Source of the DNA: Porodaedalea pini
Taxonomy: Eukaryota > Basidiomycota > Agaricomycetes > Hymenochaetales > Hymenochaetaceae
Reading direction: 5' to 3'
Length of the DNA stretch: 64,000 nt
NCBI GenBank assembly: GCA_002794775.1
Contig: NBAY01000001.1
Location: 930,001 to 994,000, forward strand
Shown here: positions 10,571 to 23,225 of the stretch, one piece after another
Layout: each line of letters begins with the position of its first letter
How positions within the stretch are numbered: position 1 is the first letter of the stretch
Translations under genes and position numbers: made by a program
Notes under the pieces: generated by a model
What the model saw: the letters and a program-made list of their open reading frames with translations, nothing else
Database searches by the model: none
Told to the model about the DNA's origin: nothing

Positions 10571-11474
10571 TACTAGGTAGGCTACAGTAAGTGCAATGCG
10601 GTTTCAAAATGCCCTAGAATAAGCAAACAACTCAACTCCATACAGAACAACCCAATTCAAGGCTTGCCTCCTTCGAGACTGCGCGCTCCTCTGAATGTTG
10701 GAGAGGTGAAGGATGTGTTCATGAAATTATCAGGCGTGTAGTTTATGGGTGTACCAAATAAAGGTGTCCTGTCGTGTACGTTGTGCTATTCAAATGATAA
10801 TGGTCTGTGTCCTCCAGTGTTAATGAAGCCCTTTAAGTCATGATGTTCATTGATTATTGTTGAGCTGTTGTTATTCTTTTGCCGCTAAGTTTGTTAGACC
10901 TTTTCAGAGACGGTGAGGGTTAACCTATATCTGCCCGTTCGACTTCCTTCGCGTCTCTCGGATGTATTGTGTGAATTGAAAATTTGTGCATCATACACTA
11001 ACTCGAAGTTGGAAAATTTTCAAGTCGTGAAGTATTACTCTAGCTCAGTAGCTGTCGCCGACATTCGAGAACCAGATCTAGACTCGGAGGAGAGACCCCA
11101 CTCGGGATTTAGCCTTTGATGGCTGATCAAAACAACGTAAATCTGGAAACGTGATCGACGCGAAGCCAGTCATATGCATGCCGACGAGGAGTCGTCCAGA
11201 CCAGATCATCGAATAAATCATGAGGCTTAGTACGTGCACACATACTCAGAGGGTAGCTAAGTACAAAATATATTAACATATATGTTGTCTGCTTACTGTC
11301 ACGTTTCATTTCGTTCAGATTGGAGAAGGGAGCGCACAATGCTGGATCCTGTGCGAACCCTGCCGTTTCGTTGAATGAGGCATCGACGCACCGCGCCGCC
11401 CAGCCCCCTGAGCCCAATAAAGTATTTATGGAAAAGGCTAATGGAATACAGAGAGGAGACGGAGAGACGAAGGC
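10571..11474. other. Intergenic, no gene seen
   Basis: Holds the 3' flank of the zinc-cluster gene (AATAAA near 10757) and that of the convergent transporter gene. No convincing coding sequence. Confidence 0.5.
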
Positions 11475-13796
11475 TCAGACGAGCATGCCGCTGCGGGAAA
11501 AAGAAAGCACGCGTGAGTATCCATTCAAACATAACCTCGTGAAAAAGAAAGGGAGAGGTAAGGGAAGGACAGAAGCTTAGAACGAGGCGACTCACGCAAT
11601 GCCTGCAGTCTGGAGCGTCGAGAGGAAGCCGCACACCATCGCGGACATGGCGATGCGCGCGATGACCTTGCCGCGCGACGGCGCGAGCGAGCTGAGCACG
11701 CCTATCTGGATGCCGAGAGAGCCGAGGTTCGCAAACCCGCAGAGAGCATACGACGCGATGGTGAATGCGCGTTCGGTGAGAGGGTTGTCGCTGCCCATAA
11801 TTCCCTGCAGCTCTACCGGAATAATGAGAATGCTGTTGTGTGAGAGAGGACGTGAGAAACGCACCGGTGTATGCGGCAAACTCGTTCGCGACGAGCTTGG
11901 TTGCGAGCAGCTGCGAGACGCGAAGGATCTCCGCACGGGGCACACCAAGTAAGAACGCGACAGGATAAAATACATATCCGATGATCAGCTGGAGCGTGAG
12001 CGCATGAATACCAAATCCCTTTCCAATCCATGTGAGAAGTCCATTGATCGCAGCCACGAGCGACAAAATCGTGAGCACATTCGTGAGGATGCTGCCAGCG
12101 ACAACAACCCCAAACGTCGCACCCTTCGAGAACGCATGCAGCGCGTTCGCCGGCGGGTTCTTGTCCGACTCGCCGCGGTCGACGACGACGCGCCCGCGCG
12201 TGACGGGCTCTTCGAGCTCCGGCGAACGCATCTTGCTGATCGCAATCGAGGCGGGGATGGACATCACGGAGGATGTGACGAGGTTCTGCGCGGGCACGCC
12301 GAGCGCAATGTATGCGGACATCACAGAGCCGGCTATCGTGGAGAAACCTACAGGCCGTGTGTGAATAGAAGCTAAGAATAGATTATGCCGGGCGAAGCAA
12401 CGCACCGGAGGTCATGGTGAGGTGGAGCTCCGACTCGGTCATGATGTCGACGTAGGGTCGGACGAGACAGGCGCTTTCACCCTGCCCGATCCAAGGCGAC
12501 GCGGCCGCTACGACGGCTTCGGCACCGGAGACGTTCATGAGCTTAAAGAATAGCCATGCAAAGTTCTTGATGATCCATTGCATCACTCCGAGCTACCAGG
12601 TGTTTCCGTCAGAATGCAATGAATGTCAGATGAACAACACCTAACTCACATAGTACATCATCTGCACAAAGGCAATGAAGAAAATAATCTCGGCGAGCTA
12701 TTCATCGCCAAGTCAGATGACCTTATCCCCGCAAAAACATGAGGAAAAACAAAATTCTGCATACCGTGTTGACAAAGAACCAATGATCATTGTTGACAAC
12801 GTCCGCGCTGAAAAAGAACTCGGCGCCGGCAAGGCCCTGCGTGAGGAAGTCGCTCGCGAGCGTCGCTATCCAATGGAAGATGGAGAAACCGGCGCCGCTC
12901 TTGAGCACAAACAGCGCGATCGCCTGCTGGATGAAGAGTCCGACGACGACTGTTGGCCAAGGAATCGCCTTGCGGTTCGTCGACGAGAGGAAGAACCCGC
13001 ATTGGAAAATGAACAGTCCGAGCACAGAGATCGCGCGGTCGCCGTACTTGGTATTCTGTTTGCCGTGCAAATGGACGGACGATAAGGCATATGGAGCGCA
13101 TATAGATAGCATCAGGGTCGGCGCGCCGCGGACAAAATTGAAAGAAAGAATGCATGCACGTCAGACGTGCCATTGGGCAGGATAAGTGCATCAAGGGGCT
13201 ACGTACGCCTTGGAGCTTGAACCCGAACGCGGAGCCAAAGACGATGGCAAGGAGGCAGAGCCAGCCGATGGTGAGCCGCACTTTGTACGGAAGTCGGTAC
13301 CACGGCTCCTGCACCAGCGGATTCCATACGGCAGCGACGGGGCGCGAGACGACGCGGTTGGGGATGAAACGGAAGGCGATAACGATTATGAAGAACCATG
13401 CGAAGAGTGTCTGCACGATCCTGCCAAGTCCACGCGATTATTTTCAATTAAATATAAAAATTCACAAAAAATGAAAACGCACCAGCGATGTCGAGTCGCT
13501 GGAAGAACCGTCGCAGATATCCACCATCCAAGGATCAGAGCAGCAAGTCCGCCAAGTATGAACGGCCTGAACTTCATATAGAGCTCATGCCGGCGTTGTC
13601 GGTCATGTTCGACCTCCTCCTCGTCCTTCGCGACCTCCTTCGCGAGAATCTGCTGCTCCTTGTCAACGCCGCTGTTGCCATTGCCCTTGTGAAGACTGTC
13701 AGAGCTAGAATCGGAGCGGGAATGTTTGCGCGGAGTCGCATGTGTGATAAGTTCGCCCTGTGTCGAAGGCGGAGGCGCCTCATATGCCAAAGCCAT
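11475..13796 (-). CDS. Concentrative nucleoside transporter (CNT family)
   Basis: Eight exons (13796-13483, 13420-13207, 13055-12765, 12697-12650, 12592-12406, 12347-11865, 11812-11596, 11490-11475) sum to 1770 nt, or 589 residues plus stop. CNT proteins are plasma-membrane symporters that import nucleosides with H+ or Na+. The family signature is present as [18 protein letters not shown], matching (G/A)xKx3NEFxAY. Other conserved parts are the [13 protein letters not shown] loop, the gate region ([18 protein letters not shown]) and the C-terminal [13 protein letters not shown], completed by a 16-nt last exon. Many hydrophobic segments follow a polar N-terminal tail of about 75 residues, which carries an acidic/basic stretch just before the first membrane segment. 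I chose the ATG at 13796 ([10 protein letters not shown]); an in-frame ATG at 13970 would add 58 residues. No breaks seen. Confidence 0.92.
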
Positions 13797-14455
13797 TCTC
13801 GTGGATGTCGTGGACGGCGGCAAGAACGATGGCGAGGAGAACGCGGGTGCGAGGAGCAAGGAGGCGAGGGGAAGGCCTATCTTTATTCTCCGAGAATGGT
13901 GGAGAGAGCTCTCATTATCAAAGGAAGTTGGAAATCTGTTATCTAGGAAGCATGTGGAGGGAGCTGACAAGCATACAGTACTAGTCTGGTCTGATCTGTT
14001 GATCGGTGTCGGTCCCGTTGCAGAGCCGATCTCCCGCTCCGTCCCTGCTAATATATTCCCTTCCGCATCTTCTCTCCCATAATATTAATATTATTTGCTT
14101 GTTTTACAACTGTGGTGAGTTGGACACTTCATAAATAATTTTTTACTCGGAGCCCATATAGGTACATACACATATACCAGCGAGTGGATCGAATTCAATC
14201 CACAGCACGAAGTCTAAATTTTAATAAATTGTAATGGTCTTGGAAGGTACATCATCTACGGCGGCATATCGCCCCTTATCCAGATCGTGCCATGTCTTAT
14301 CTACCTATTACTGCGATACATTGTACAACTGCGCGGACTAGTGAAGGTGAGTGAGAGCGAATTGCGGTCTAGATCGCCTTGTCAACCAAGAAAGAAAGAA
14401 CGCGGGCCCGAAAGCAAAATAATAAATTGTGGAAAGAAAAAAGGAGAGCAACAGC
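13797..14455. other. Intergenic between transporter 5' end and NAD kinase 3' end
   Basis: Contains the probable transporter promoter and the kinase 3' flank. AT-rich near 14080-14230. No gene seen. Confidence 0.5.
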
Positions 14456-17400
14456 TCAGACGTCGCTGTCGCTCGTGTTACTGTCGCTCTCGTCCTGGCC
14501 CCATACAGCAAACGCTCGCCCAACACCGCTCGACTCGCGCGACCGGCTCCGCTGCGCCCGTTCTTGCTGCTGCTGCGAAACCGGCTGAGGCACTGTACCA
14601 CCGGCATGTCCACTCCAATTTGACGTCGTCGGCGTCTTCATGCTCGCGCTCTCCGCCTCCAGATCGCGGTCCCGTGGGATGCGCGACCGCCCGCCGCTCA
14701 GCAGCTGCGGCGAGTGAATATGGTCCCGGTCGCCGTGCTCCGACGCGTGCGCGCGCACGCGTCCTGCGTTCATCATAAGCACATCGCCCTCACTTGGCAT
14801 CTCTGACCCTGATCCAGGAGTGCCGTCGCCAAATGAAACGTGGCGAGGCGATACGCGTGGAGGGTGCGGGTGCGCCCCTGCGAACCGGTCAGGCGTCTCG
14901 ATCCCCGAGCGGACCGTCCCACTCCGCTCCCGCAACGCCGTCGAGCCGACGGAGTAGGTGCCGCTCCCTTGACCTGCGAGCGCAAACGCCGCGACGCGTG
15001 CCTGCGCCTCTTCACGCTTCTCACGGGCCTCATTCTGCGCCTTCGCCATCCCGACGAGGTCAGTGCTCGACGGCACCGCGCTTGCGTCTGGCGCACTCGA
15101 GTCGTCAATGTCAAACTTCTCATCTTCGTCTTCATCTTCTTCGTCCTCCTCGTCCACAGAGACTTCGTCTTCCTCCATGTCCTCAGCATCACGCTCGTCC
15201 TCAGGGTTCTCCGGGATGCCCAGCTTCGCAACCGCCGCCGCAATGCTTCCAGCGCTGCTGTCCCGCCGGTGCGTTTTCGGCTTCGCAGGCCCCTCCTCGA
15301 CGACGACGAACGACTTCTGCCGCTCGCGCTCGTTCCACTTTAGCGTGCGCGAGATCGCATGGAACCAGTCTGTCGACTGCTTGTCCGCGCATACCGTTGG
15401 GAACGGGTATTTCGACGCCGTCACCTTGATGTGGTCACCCTCTGCATCACGCGAAGGCGAATACGATAAGCCCTCTATTGTCATCATATGAAACGCGAAG
15501 AGAATGAAGCGTACGTTTAAGTTCCACACGCCCGCGCCCATCAAATGACGCCCAGGCGGTGCTCCGCGAGTTAAAGGGCACACATATACGCAACTCCATG
15601 CTGTCTGGCAGCAGCATCGGGCGGAACGATAGCGTGTGTGGGCATATAGGCGTGATTAGTATTGCGGGGATTTCAGGGTGCACTAGGGACCCCCCGGCGG
15701 ACAGCTGTAGAAATAATTGCCACGTCAATGCTCTGTCAAGTGCAAGATTGAGACTTCACTAACAGAGTACGCCGTGGATCCAGTCGGTGTCGAAACAGTC
15801 AGCCCGTCGGCTTGGACGGTCGTCATGTGGTGCTCATCGCCTGCACAACAGAAATTAATGCAAGCCCGTAGACAGCGAAAAGCAAGCGCTCACCAAACAA
15901 CTCAAGGAGCGACACGTATGGACTAGGACCGCGATCGACGACGAGGTCGTTCAATACCTCAAAGCTTTCCACAGGACGAGTCGTGAAACACATGATCTCC
16001 TTATCCTTTCCGGCCCTTTTTCCCTCCTTGCCCGATGGGCCACCGCTCTCATTCCAACCACCCTCGAGCGCCTCCCAGCCACCCTTCTCGAGGTTACGCA
16101 TCATGATTTCACCCGTCGATGCCTTTTTCACTGCACAGCGGCCTTTGCCTGGCTCGGGAGCCACAGCACGGTACACGGTGCATGTAAAGCGCATACGCAA
16201 ATTTACGCGGATGCCGTTGTCAATCGCACTGTCCATTACTGCTCGGTGATCCGCGAAGTCAAAGTTCGTAAGGAAACCCAATGAACCGAGCGCGAAGGGC
16301 AGAACGGGCGGTACGATGCGCTGGAAGAGCCACGACGTGAAGAGAACGGTCCCATCTCCTCCAAGCTGATTATACAAATATACTTAATACCGAGCAGAAA
16401 TGAGAGAGCAGAAAGACACGCACAGTAACGACAAAGTCAAAAAGATGTGGACTCCTGTTACACATGTCGCTCGTCCAGTATCGTAGCTGGCCCTCCGGGT
16501 TCATCGAGAACTCCGAGCCGTTCCCGTTTCCGTTGGCCATGGTCGCGAGATTGTTGCTGCTCGAAGATCGTCGGCGGGGAAAAGGCACGAAGAGCTCAGG
16601 ATAGTCGCGTTCAATCCCAGCCGCGTCAAAGCGCTTCGAGTACCGCAGCTGATTGTCGACGTATACGACGAGTCCACGCCCGCCGTAACGCGGCTTTTGC
16701 ATGAGGTAGAGCGCAAGTTCGCGAGTTAGCTTGATTAACCGGTTGTCCCGCGCCTTAGTGATGATGAGTACATTTTGGATGTTCGATCGTACTCTTGCTC
16801 GTCCTGCAGGAGTGCAGATGTCAGAATTGCACATTTTGTGATAGAGAAGGATAGAGAAGAGGGAAAGAAAACATCTAAGACGCATAGCCGTTGCATCGAA
16901 GTGCCTGACATGGATTAGGCGTTGCGCCAAAGTACTCGAATGGGGCGCATATAGTCAGAGAACATGAGCTCACCCAGCTGTTTACTCATCTCACGGACGC
17001 CCACGGCTGTCTCCGCAAGTTGACGCGTGAGACTCGCACCGTCCTCGTCATCATCGTAATCCTCACTATCTGGCAAGCTCTCAGGCGAGCTCTGCGATTG
17101 CGGTAAGGGCATCGCTGGGTGCATGGCCTGGACGCGGGGATGGTTCGGGTGCGAATGCTTGCCCTGACTCGTGTGCATGTTGGGCTGGCTAGGGCTAGAG
17201 TATAGAGGAAGCGGCGTCGTGGTGCGGGGCGAGAGAGGCGACGCGACGCTCATCATGTTGTTATGCTTGCCCTTGAGCCAGTCGGCGAGCGATGCGCCCT
17301 TGTCGAGGTATGAGTGTATGAAACAAGGGGACTTAAGAGCAGGCGACTGTTGCTTGTGGTGTGCGATGCCGCCAGCTGGAGAATAGTGTCGCTGAGTGAC

Positions 17401-17928
17401 GGTGGAAGAGCCCGTCGGACTTGTGCTACAGCTCGTGAGACTACTGCTGCTAGCGGGGCTATTTAAGAACGGTTTATGCTGCATCAGATACTGCGATTCA
17501 GGCGCTGACGTCGGCCTCGCCGAGTGGGATGTAGGCTGAGAATGCGGCGGTGGTTTTGAGTCATGGAAGTCCGATTTGATCAAGCGAGTCGGACTGGACG
17601 CGGGGTGCTTGTCATCTTTAACTTTGCTTTCATCAGCGTTGCTGCGTCTCATTTCTGGTGAGCCTGACTCGAGCTGCACGTCGGGCGACCAGCCCTGGTT
17701 GCCACCCGCTGTGAGATGTAGACTAGTGGGCCGACTGCTGCGTCGCGAGAGTGCAGGTTTGACGTTCGCGTCGGGCACAGTGCCGATAATAGTTGTGCCT
17801 GTGGGCTGCGACGATGCGAACGATGAGGGGTTCATCGGCGTCGTGGGTGGTGTTGAAAAAATGTCGTTGTCGTTGTCGTCTGGATGGAGATGGGAAGGGG
17901 GAGACATGGAGCGGAGCACGTCCAACAT
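14456..17928 (-). CDS. NAD+ kinase with long N- and C-terminal extensions
   Basis: Six exons (17928-16974, 16803-16424, 16365-15894, 15840-15764, 15704-15515, 15441-14456) total 3060 nt, 1019 residues. The enzyme phosphorylates NAD+ with ATP to give NADP+. The core (about residues 315-760) shows the start [12 protein letters not shown], the catalytic LGGDGTVLF (GGDGT motif), [13 protein letters not shown], the NAD-binding [18 protein letters not shown] (joined across an exon boundary), and [16 protein letters not shown]. The N-terminal ~310 residues are Ser/Pro-rich, low in complexity, with an acidic run ([12 protein letters not shown]). The C-terminal ~230 residues hold a long Asp/Glu run ([11 protein letters not shown]) and Ser/Arg-rich tail. 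Yeast Utr1 is about 530 residues, so about half of this protein is extension, probably disordered and possibly regulatory. An ATG at 17907 is an alternative start. Confidence 0.92.
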
Positions 17929-20050
17929 TCCTATGCCGTAACTTATAGCAGACCGGCTGCCAGTGACGAATTGTTCGACGCGGGGGATTTGTCTAGCGTC
18001 TTGCAGAACATCTACGACTACGTTTTATCTACTTTACGCTGAATCGCCTGGACAACAACAGCCGACGATATTCCATGATTTCGAAGGTATGCTTGTGTCC
18101 ATCCATCGTGTGCTGGCCGCCAATCGCCATCGTACGTCAATACTCTCTAATCATCACCGGCTTCTGCCTTCTGCCCAATCCTGGCCGGCAGCTCCCAATC
18201 AGCGAGAGGCGAACGTCGTCAAGGCTACTCAACAGTTTTGAGCGCAAGTACGTGTCGAGATCCATCAGAGCTTGGTGGCTTTGGGAACGATTACAGTGGC
18301 ACTCGTCTGCGACTGATCGCTCTCAGACTGCGCCGGGCGTGTTGGATGGGAGATCCAATCAGCTCTGCAATTTATGGCTCAAAGGCACATCCGTGTTCGC
18401 CATCAGCCTATCAAAGACTTCGCGTACGCAGGCAACAACGAACGTGGCTTCGTACGAGATGATGGTTTCAGAAGTAAACTCTCATCCAAGCCAAAGAAAG
18501 CCGCATCAAAGATAGTTTATTCAATTCATCCCGGCTCCGTGATCATGATCTCCATGAGTAAATCAGGATTCCCAGAAGGTAAGGAAGCAAACGGGGAGAC
18601 AAACCATACTCAGTAATCGAAGTCGTCGGTCGTTTCTAAGCAATTCCTGGATAAAGTGCGACAACAGGAACAACTGCGCGAAGCACGGTTATTACCGGCC
18701 TATCTTACAGACCCAGAAGCCCTCGACAGCGGCAAAGACGTTGCGTATGCCGGATACTTGTTGCTCAGAGACGGCAACAGTTGAAAAGTGGAGGCCGAAC
18801 GCGTAGGAAACAGAAGCCTTCCGATGGTAAGTGTTCCTGTCAGGAAGGCATCCTTTATGAACTGCTTACACGAATGGATTCAATCCAGTCGTTTCATTCA
18901 GCTCCAGAAGGCAAGTGTAGTAACGCGACTCCAAGCAGACAAAGATAGATATGATAAGACATCTTGAGTGCTGACTCGTACAAGGAATCGCATGGGAGGA
19001 AGGCGGAGGTGTTCCGGTGTCTACTGTAACTACTCAATGGGATTGTGTGTGACTTGAGTACTGTAAGCCTGACTTTACTGCGTTCCAGCAAATCTCAGCC
19101 TTTAAATTGCTGACAAGTTCGAATATCGAGCAGAACTCCCATTGGCTGAACGGCCTGTTGACCAAGTCTTCCGATTTGACGATTCGTCCATGAGGTTAGT
19201 CTGAAAATCCGGTTTGAGATAAAACTCCATGACTTGGCTTAAGTTTGTTTTTTCGCACGAGCCGTTCAGATACTGGCCCTCGTCATGGGATGGGGAAGGC
19301 TTGCTCGAAGACCGACGCATTCATATGTCTTCTTTCTTGAAGCCTCACCGTAGAACATAATCAAGCATTGCTGTGCACGATCTCTTGCTTCATGCCACTA
19401 GGATTCCCGATAGGCTTCAAATGGTCTTAGCCTTGAGTCTCGACCATACTTTGAACAATCCTAGCTCGTGATCTAAATAAACCAGAAACAGACGCCTCTA
19501 AGCGTAGCGGTATCCGATGTCCATGAATTTTGTTCAAGACTTGGTCGGCCTTGCCTAATCCGAGTTCTTTGCTCACTTTGCAGAAGACGGCCTATCTCGT
19601 ACGGCTCTATTCTACGGGTAGACAATACTCTTCACTGTCTCTTCCGCGGAATAGAATAATGCATGTCACAAGATATACAGATGTAACTCCCGAAGGAGTT
19701 CGCAGTAGGTATCGTATGTATATTAATCACTGACGTTCTTTCTTTCACTTATAAAGGGATAATCTCGAAGAATTATGTTGAAAAAAGCTATTCTTGACGA
19801 TTCCGAGCAAAGAGACTCGGACTTATCCGCACCCCGAAAAACAATGATTGACAGGAACATAATGTGTGGCTCGCACGAAGCAATAGAGACTTCGCTAACG
19901 CATGGTATCTTTCGAGGAGGCACGAACGCTTTTATCAAAAATTCAAGAAAGAACTGAGAACTTATTTCGAAAAAAAATCCAAGTCAGTGATATTGTGTTT
20001 ATGTATTAATTTTGAACTTTATGTCATGCAATTAGATCTCGGTATATTTA
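17929..20050. other. Gene-free 2.1 kb, possibly decayed sequence
   Basis: Short open frames on both strands but none with a recognised domain or a good intron model. 18075-18840 looks like degraded coding sequence (runs of sense codons with stops) but I cannot name it. The 17930-18060 part is the probable NAD kinase promoter. Confidence 0.45.
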
Positions 20051-20226
20051 CAGCCATTTTCATAAGTCCTGCGACACGTGCATGTCACGTGAAGTGAGCC
20101 GCGTCAGAGCCAAAGTGTTGAAAAATTAGAATGAATGCCTATTTTCTCTGTGAATTCTGCACAGTACCTGCTCATTAAGTACTCAAAAAAAAGGCATGGT
20201 TCTCAGGAGCAGAAATATGTAAAATA
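20051..20226 (+). mobile_element. Foldback/MITE element, left piece (split by the copia insertion)
   Basis: Begins CAGCCATTTTCATAAG after a TA. Its reverse complement ends the right piece at 38864, followed by TA. Together with 38192-38864 it forms an ~850-bp palindrome: arms of about 402 bases, loop of about 43 bases (38419-38461). A TA duplication and a terminal CAG suggest a Tc1/mariner-type non-autonomous element. It has no coding capacity. Confidence 0.8.
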
Positions 20227-20659
20227 TGTCGGAATCTCGTGTTATTATGATTCGCTATTGCTCATACATGACTCATATGGTATCATCACTATCTCTATTG
20301 TTCTCTGTACTAATATCGCGCATTCATGACTCATTCTGATGTAACATGACCGTCGCTCCATATGACACCATCCTCTCTGTAGTCTATATAAACCCCAGCT
20401 CCTGTAGCCGGATACTTCAGAGTGTTATACTGAAGTATCCGTAAGTAGTACTTTACTCTTCACTTCACAGTCGCTTACCTCTTTTGTATAGTGATCTCTG
20501 ATCACTTAGGTATTTATCTTATACAGAGTGTTATACTGAAGTATCCTGATCTCTGATCACTTAGACGCTCTCCGGTTGTCTGTTGCTCACACTGTGTTTA
20601 CTGCCTTGCCGCTCTTACAGAATACCTTGTGGTTATTACCCCCTGCTGTATCTCTGATA
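20227..20659 (+). repeat. Copia 5' LTR
   Basis: Starts TGTCGGAATC and ends CTCTGATA. Contains a TATA box (TATATAAA, 20385-20392). About 20 bases downstream is a perfect 11-bp hairpin (20410-20420 with 20430-20440), then two copies of the small palindrome GTGATCTCTGATCAC or its core. Confidence 0.9.
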
Positions 20660-20670
20660 GGTTATGAGCC
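20660..20670 (+). promoter_or_regulatory. Copia primer-binding site, half-tRNA type
   Basis: GGTTATGAGCC directly abuts the LTR. It is complementary to the anticodon arm of initiator tRNA-Met (GGCTCATAACC), the internal site used by Drosophila copia and yeast Ty5, rather than to a tRNA 3' end. Confidence 0.75.
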
Positions 20671-20977
20671 TTGAGCTCCTCTAGCCTCGTCGCGATTTGC
20701 ACACAACTGTTATATGACCTACGCCCATCACCGGAAACTCCTAAACTATCAACAGACCTTTGTTCCCAAAACTCGCAGAAGCTTCAGATCCTGTGGACTC
20801 CTTGCACGCACCGGTCAACCTATCGAACCTTGGTTTGATTGGGCAGAGAATTACATCGCTCAAGGAAGACCCAATACTTTCGCACTAGCCCCATTCAGTC
20901 CTATCGAATCGCTCTTCGCAGATATCCCATCGCACGTAAACATCGCTCACACCGTATACTGACCAGTCATCATCATC

Positions 20978-22822
20978 ATGCCTTCTGCCGACGCTGTTGC
21001 CAAGATCTTCGCCGATGTACCCAAGCTTAACGCTAGTGGTGACAACTATCAAGTATTCATTGGAAAGATCAAGTTCGCCACACTATCGTGTGGCGGACGA
21101 CCTCGTCTTACCACAGCTCCACCGGCAGGTAACCAGGACCAGTTGGACCTAGACCAAGCAATGCTCAGTGCGATCATGATGAAGCTCCCGGACACAATCT
21201 TCATCAAGTACATGGATGTCAAAAAGGTACACAACTTAATGTTGAAACTAAAGGCCCAGTTTGATGTGGTCATGGCCACTGCTGAAGCTGTCAGCGAGCG
21301 AGAACTCTTCACGCTTAAATGTCAGGCACCGAATAAGCTTGACAAGTACCTGGACAAAATGGTCGACATACGCGATAAACTCACTCACATGGGAAACACA
21401 TCTATTGATGACAAAGCCTTTGTCAATGCTCTCACCACGGGCATCCCCAACGATTTTAACCACATCGTCACCGCTCGTCAAATGATGAATAAGACCCTCG
21501 ACGTAACCGACGCTGCCCATGCACCCCACCGAATGACATCAACAGAATTACTATCAGACCTTCGTGCAGATTTTCAACGCTACACACTTATGCATGCAAA
21601 ACCGAAGGACACTGAGTCAGCAAACTATGCATTGAGTGGAAGAGGTCGCGGTGGACGTGGAAGAGGTCATGGACGCGGTCACGGACGTGGCCGTGGAGGT
21701 TATGACAACCATGGGGACAGACAGAACAAAGGAAAGGGCAAAGAGACCGTCCCAGATGAGGATGCCACCTGCTACAAATGCAGTGGAAAAGGACATAAAT
21801 CACCTCAATGTCCCTCGAAGCAGAAAACATACAAGAAAGCTGATGCAGGATCTGCAGACACTAAGCCACCCGCTCCCGCTCAGCAATCTGGCTCGACGTC
21901 GGTGCCACCTCCACAATACAAACCAGAGGCGGCAACATCTGCATACATCGAGGAAATCGTCGAGGACGCATGGCTCGGAGAAGTCATAGACTGCTCCGAC
22001 TTAGCCAGACAGGGAGAAACCGAAGCATCGAGCATCTCCACTGGACGGGTCGACATATTCGACTCTGGTGCTAGTCGTCATATGACGCCTCATCGCAAAC
22101 ATCTCACAAACTATCAGCCGCAATCCACAATCAAAACTAGGATTCGTGCCACCAACAACCAAACTTTTCAGGCTCTTGGCAAAGGAGACATGATCATACG
22201 GCTGAACCGCCCAGGTGGAATGACCACCATGCATCTTAAAGGGGTTCTATATGCTCCTGAAATGCACTCGACGCTCATTTCAGTCCCTAAACTCGACCAG
22301 GCCGACTATACTTGCGCATTCAGAGGAGGCAAACTCGATATCTTCAATCACTCTCAGGACCTCATCGCCGTCATACCTAAACTAGATGGCCTTTACAGGA
22401 TCTACCATGAGAATGACACCTCTGCCGCAGCTGCAACATCCGCATCCCACAAAGTCTTGCTGTTCACTCTTCACAAACAACTGGGACATATTAATTTTGA
22501 TTACATCAAATGGATGATACAAGAAGGAAAGCTGCCGGGAATCACTCTGGATGACACTGAAGCCACCTCAGACTTGGAATGCGCTGTATGCATGCGAGCC
22601 AAAGCATGCCGAGCTGCAGTCTCTACTACTAGGATTGGAGACATGTCGGACAGTTTTGGCAACATCATCTACCTTGACGTTTGGGGACCTGCCAGTGTTA
22701 GGACAGTACACAATGCGCGCTACGTCCTTACCATCATAGACGACGCTACCCGTTGGCTCGAAATGATCCACATGGGAGTCAAGTCAGAGTCCTTCGCAAA
22801 GTTCATCGGATTCGAAGCCCGC
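20978..22822 (+). pseudogene. Copia gag-pol, first part: gag, protease, N-terminal integrase
   Basis: 615 codons from the ATG at 20978 to the gypsy insertion. In order: gag; an RG-rich basic tract (GRGRGGRGRGHGRG); a CCHC zinc knuckle (CYKCSGKGHKSPQC); the protease active site (FDSGASRHMTPH); the integrase zinc region (HKQLGHINF...CAVC); and the first catalytic Asp (IYLDVWGP). The frame continues exactly at 35305 after one TSD copy (CCCGC), so the insertion itself caused the break. 20671-20977 is untranslated leader. Confidence 0.92.
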
Positions 22823-23225
22823 TGTTAGGCGGGAGTCCGGGAGACGACTCGGACTGGGCAGGCCTCGGCTGACTGTCATCTGGGACGTGCTGTACTCGAG
22901 CGTAGACTCGGGACACGTTGACTCAGGCTAGGTCGTCACGGAGGTAAGAGGATTAATACAAGTCTAAACTAATACAAGGGGGACGAGTCTCACCTAGGTC
23001 GTCGCGGAGGTAAGAGGAAAAGCAGAACAAGGAGTTCATGCGATTCCTGAGACCTTATATAGCGACGACCGTGAGACTATATTACCTAACGAGTGGGAAT
23101 GGAACGAATGAAGGCAGTGTGGGAATGATTGTGTAAGATGGGTAAATATGATGAAAAGGACGAATATAATAAAGGAAATGGTAAAAGGGAGAATAAAGGA
23201 AAAGGTGAAAGTTCAGGTTCTAACA
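22823..23225 (-). repeat. Gypsy A 3' LTR
   Basis: Read on the minus strand it begins TGTTAGAACC and ends CGCCTAACA. It directly abuts the pol stop codon at 23226. Confidence 0.92.

Noticed and set aside
12004..12375. Plus-strand frames across the transporter gene
   Set aside because: Antisense shadows. The minus-strand exons join into a complete CNT protein with family motifs.
14794..15429. 211-residue plus-strand frame rich in Pro, Ser and Arg
   Set aside because: Antisense to the acidic C-terminal exon of NAD kinase; composition explains it.
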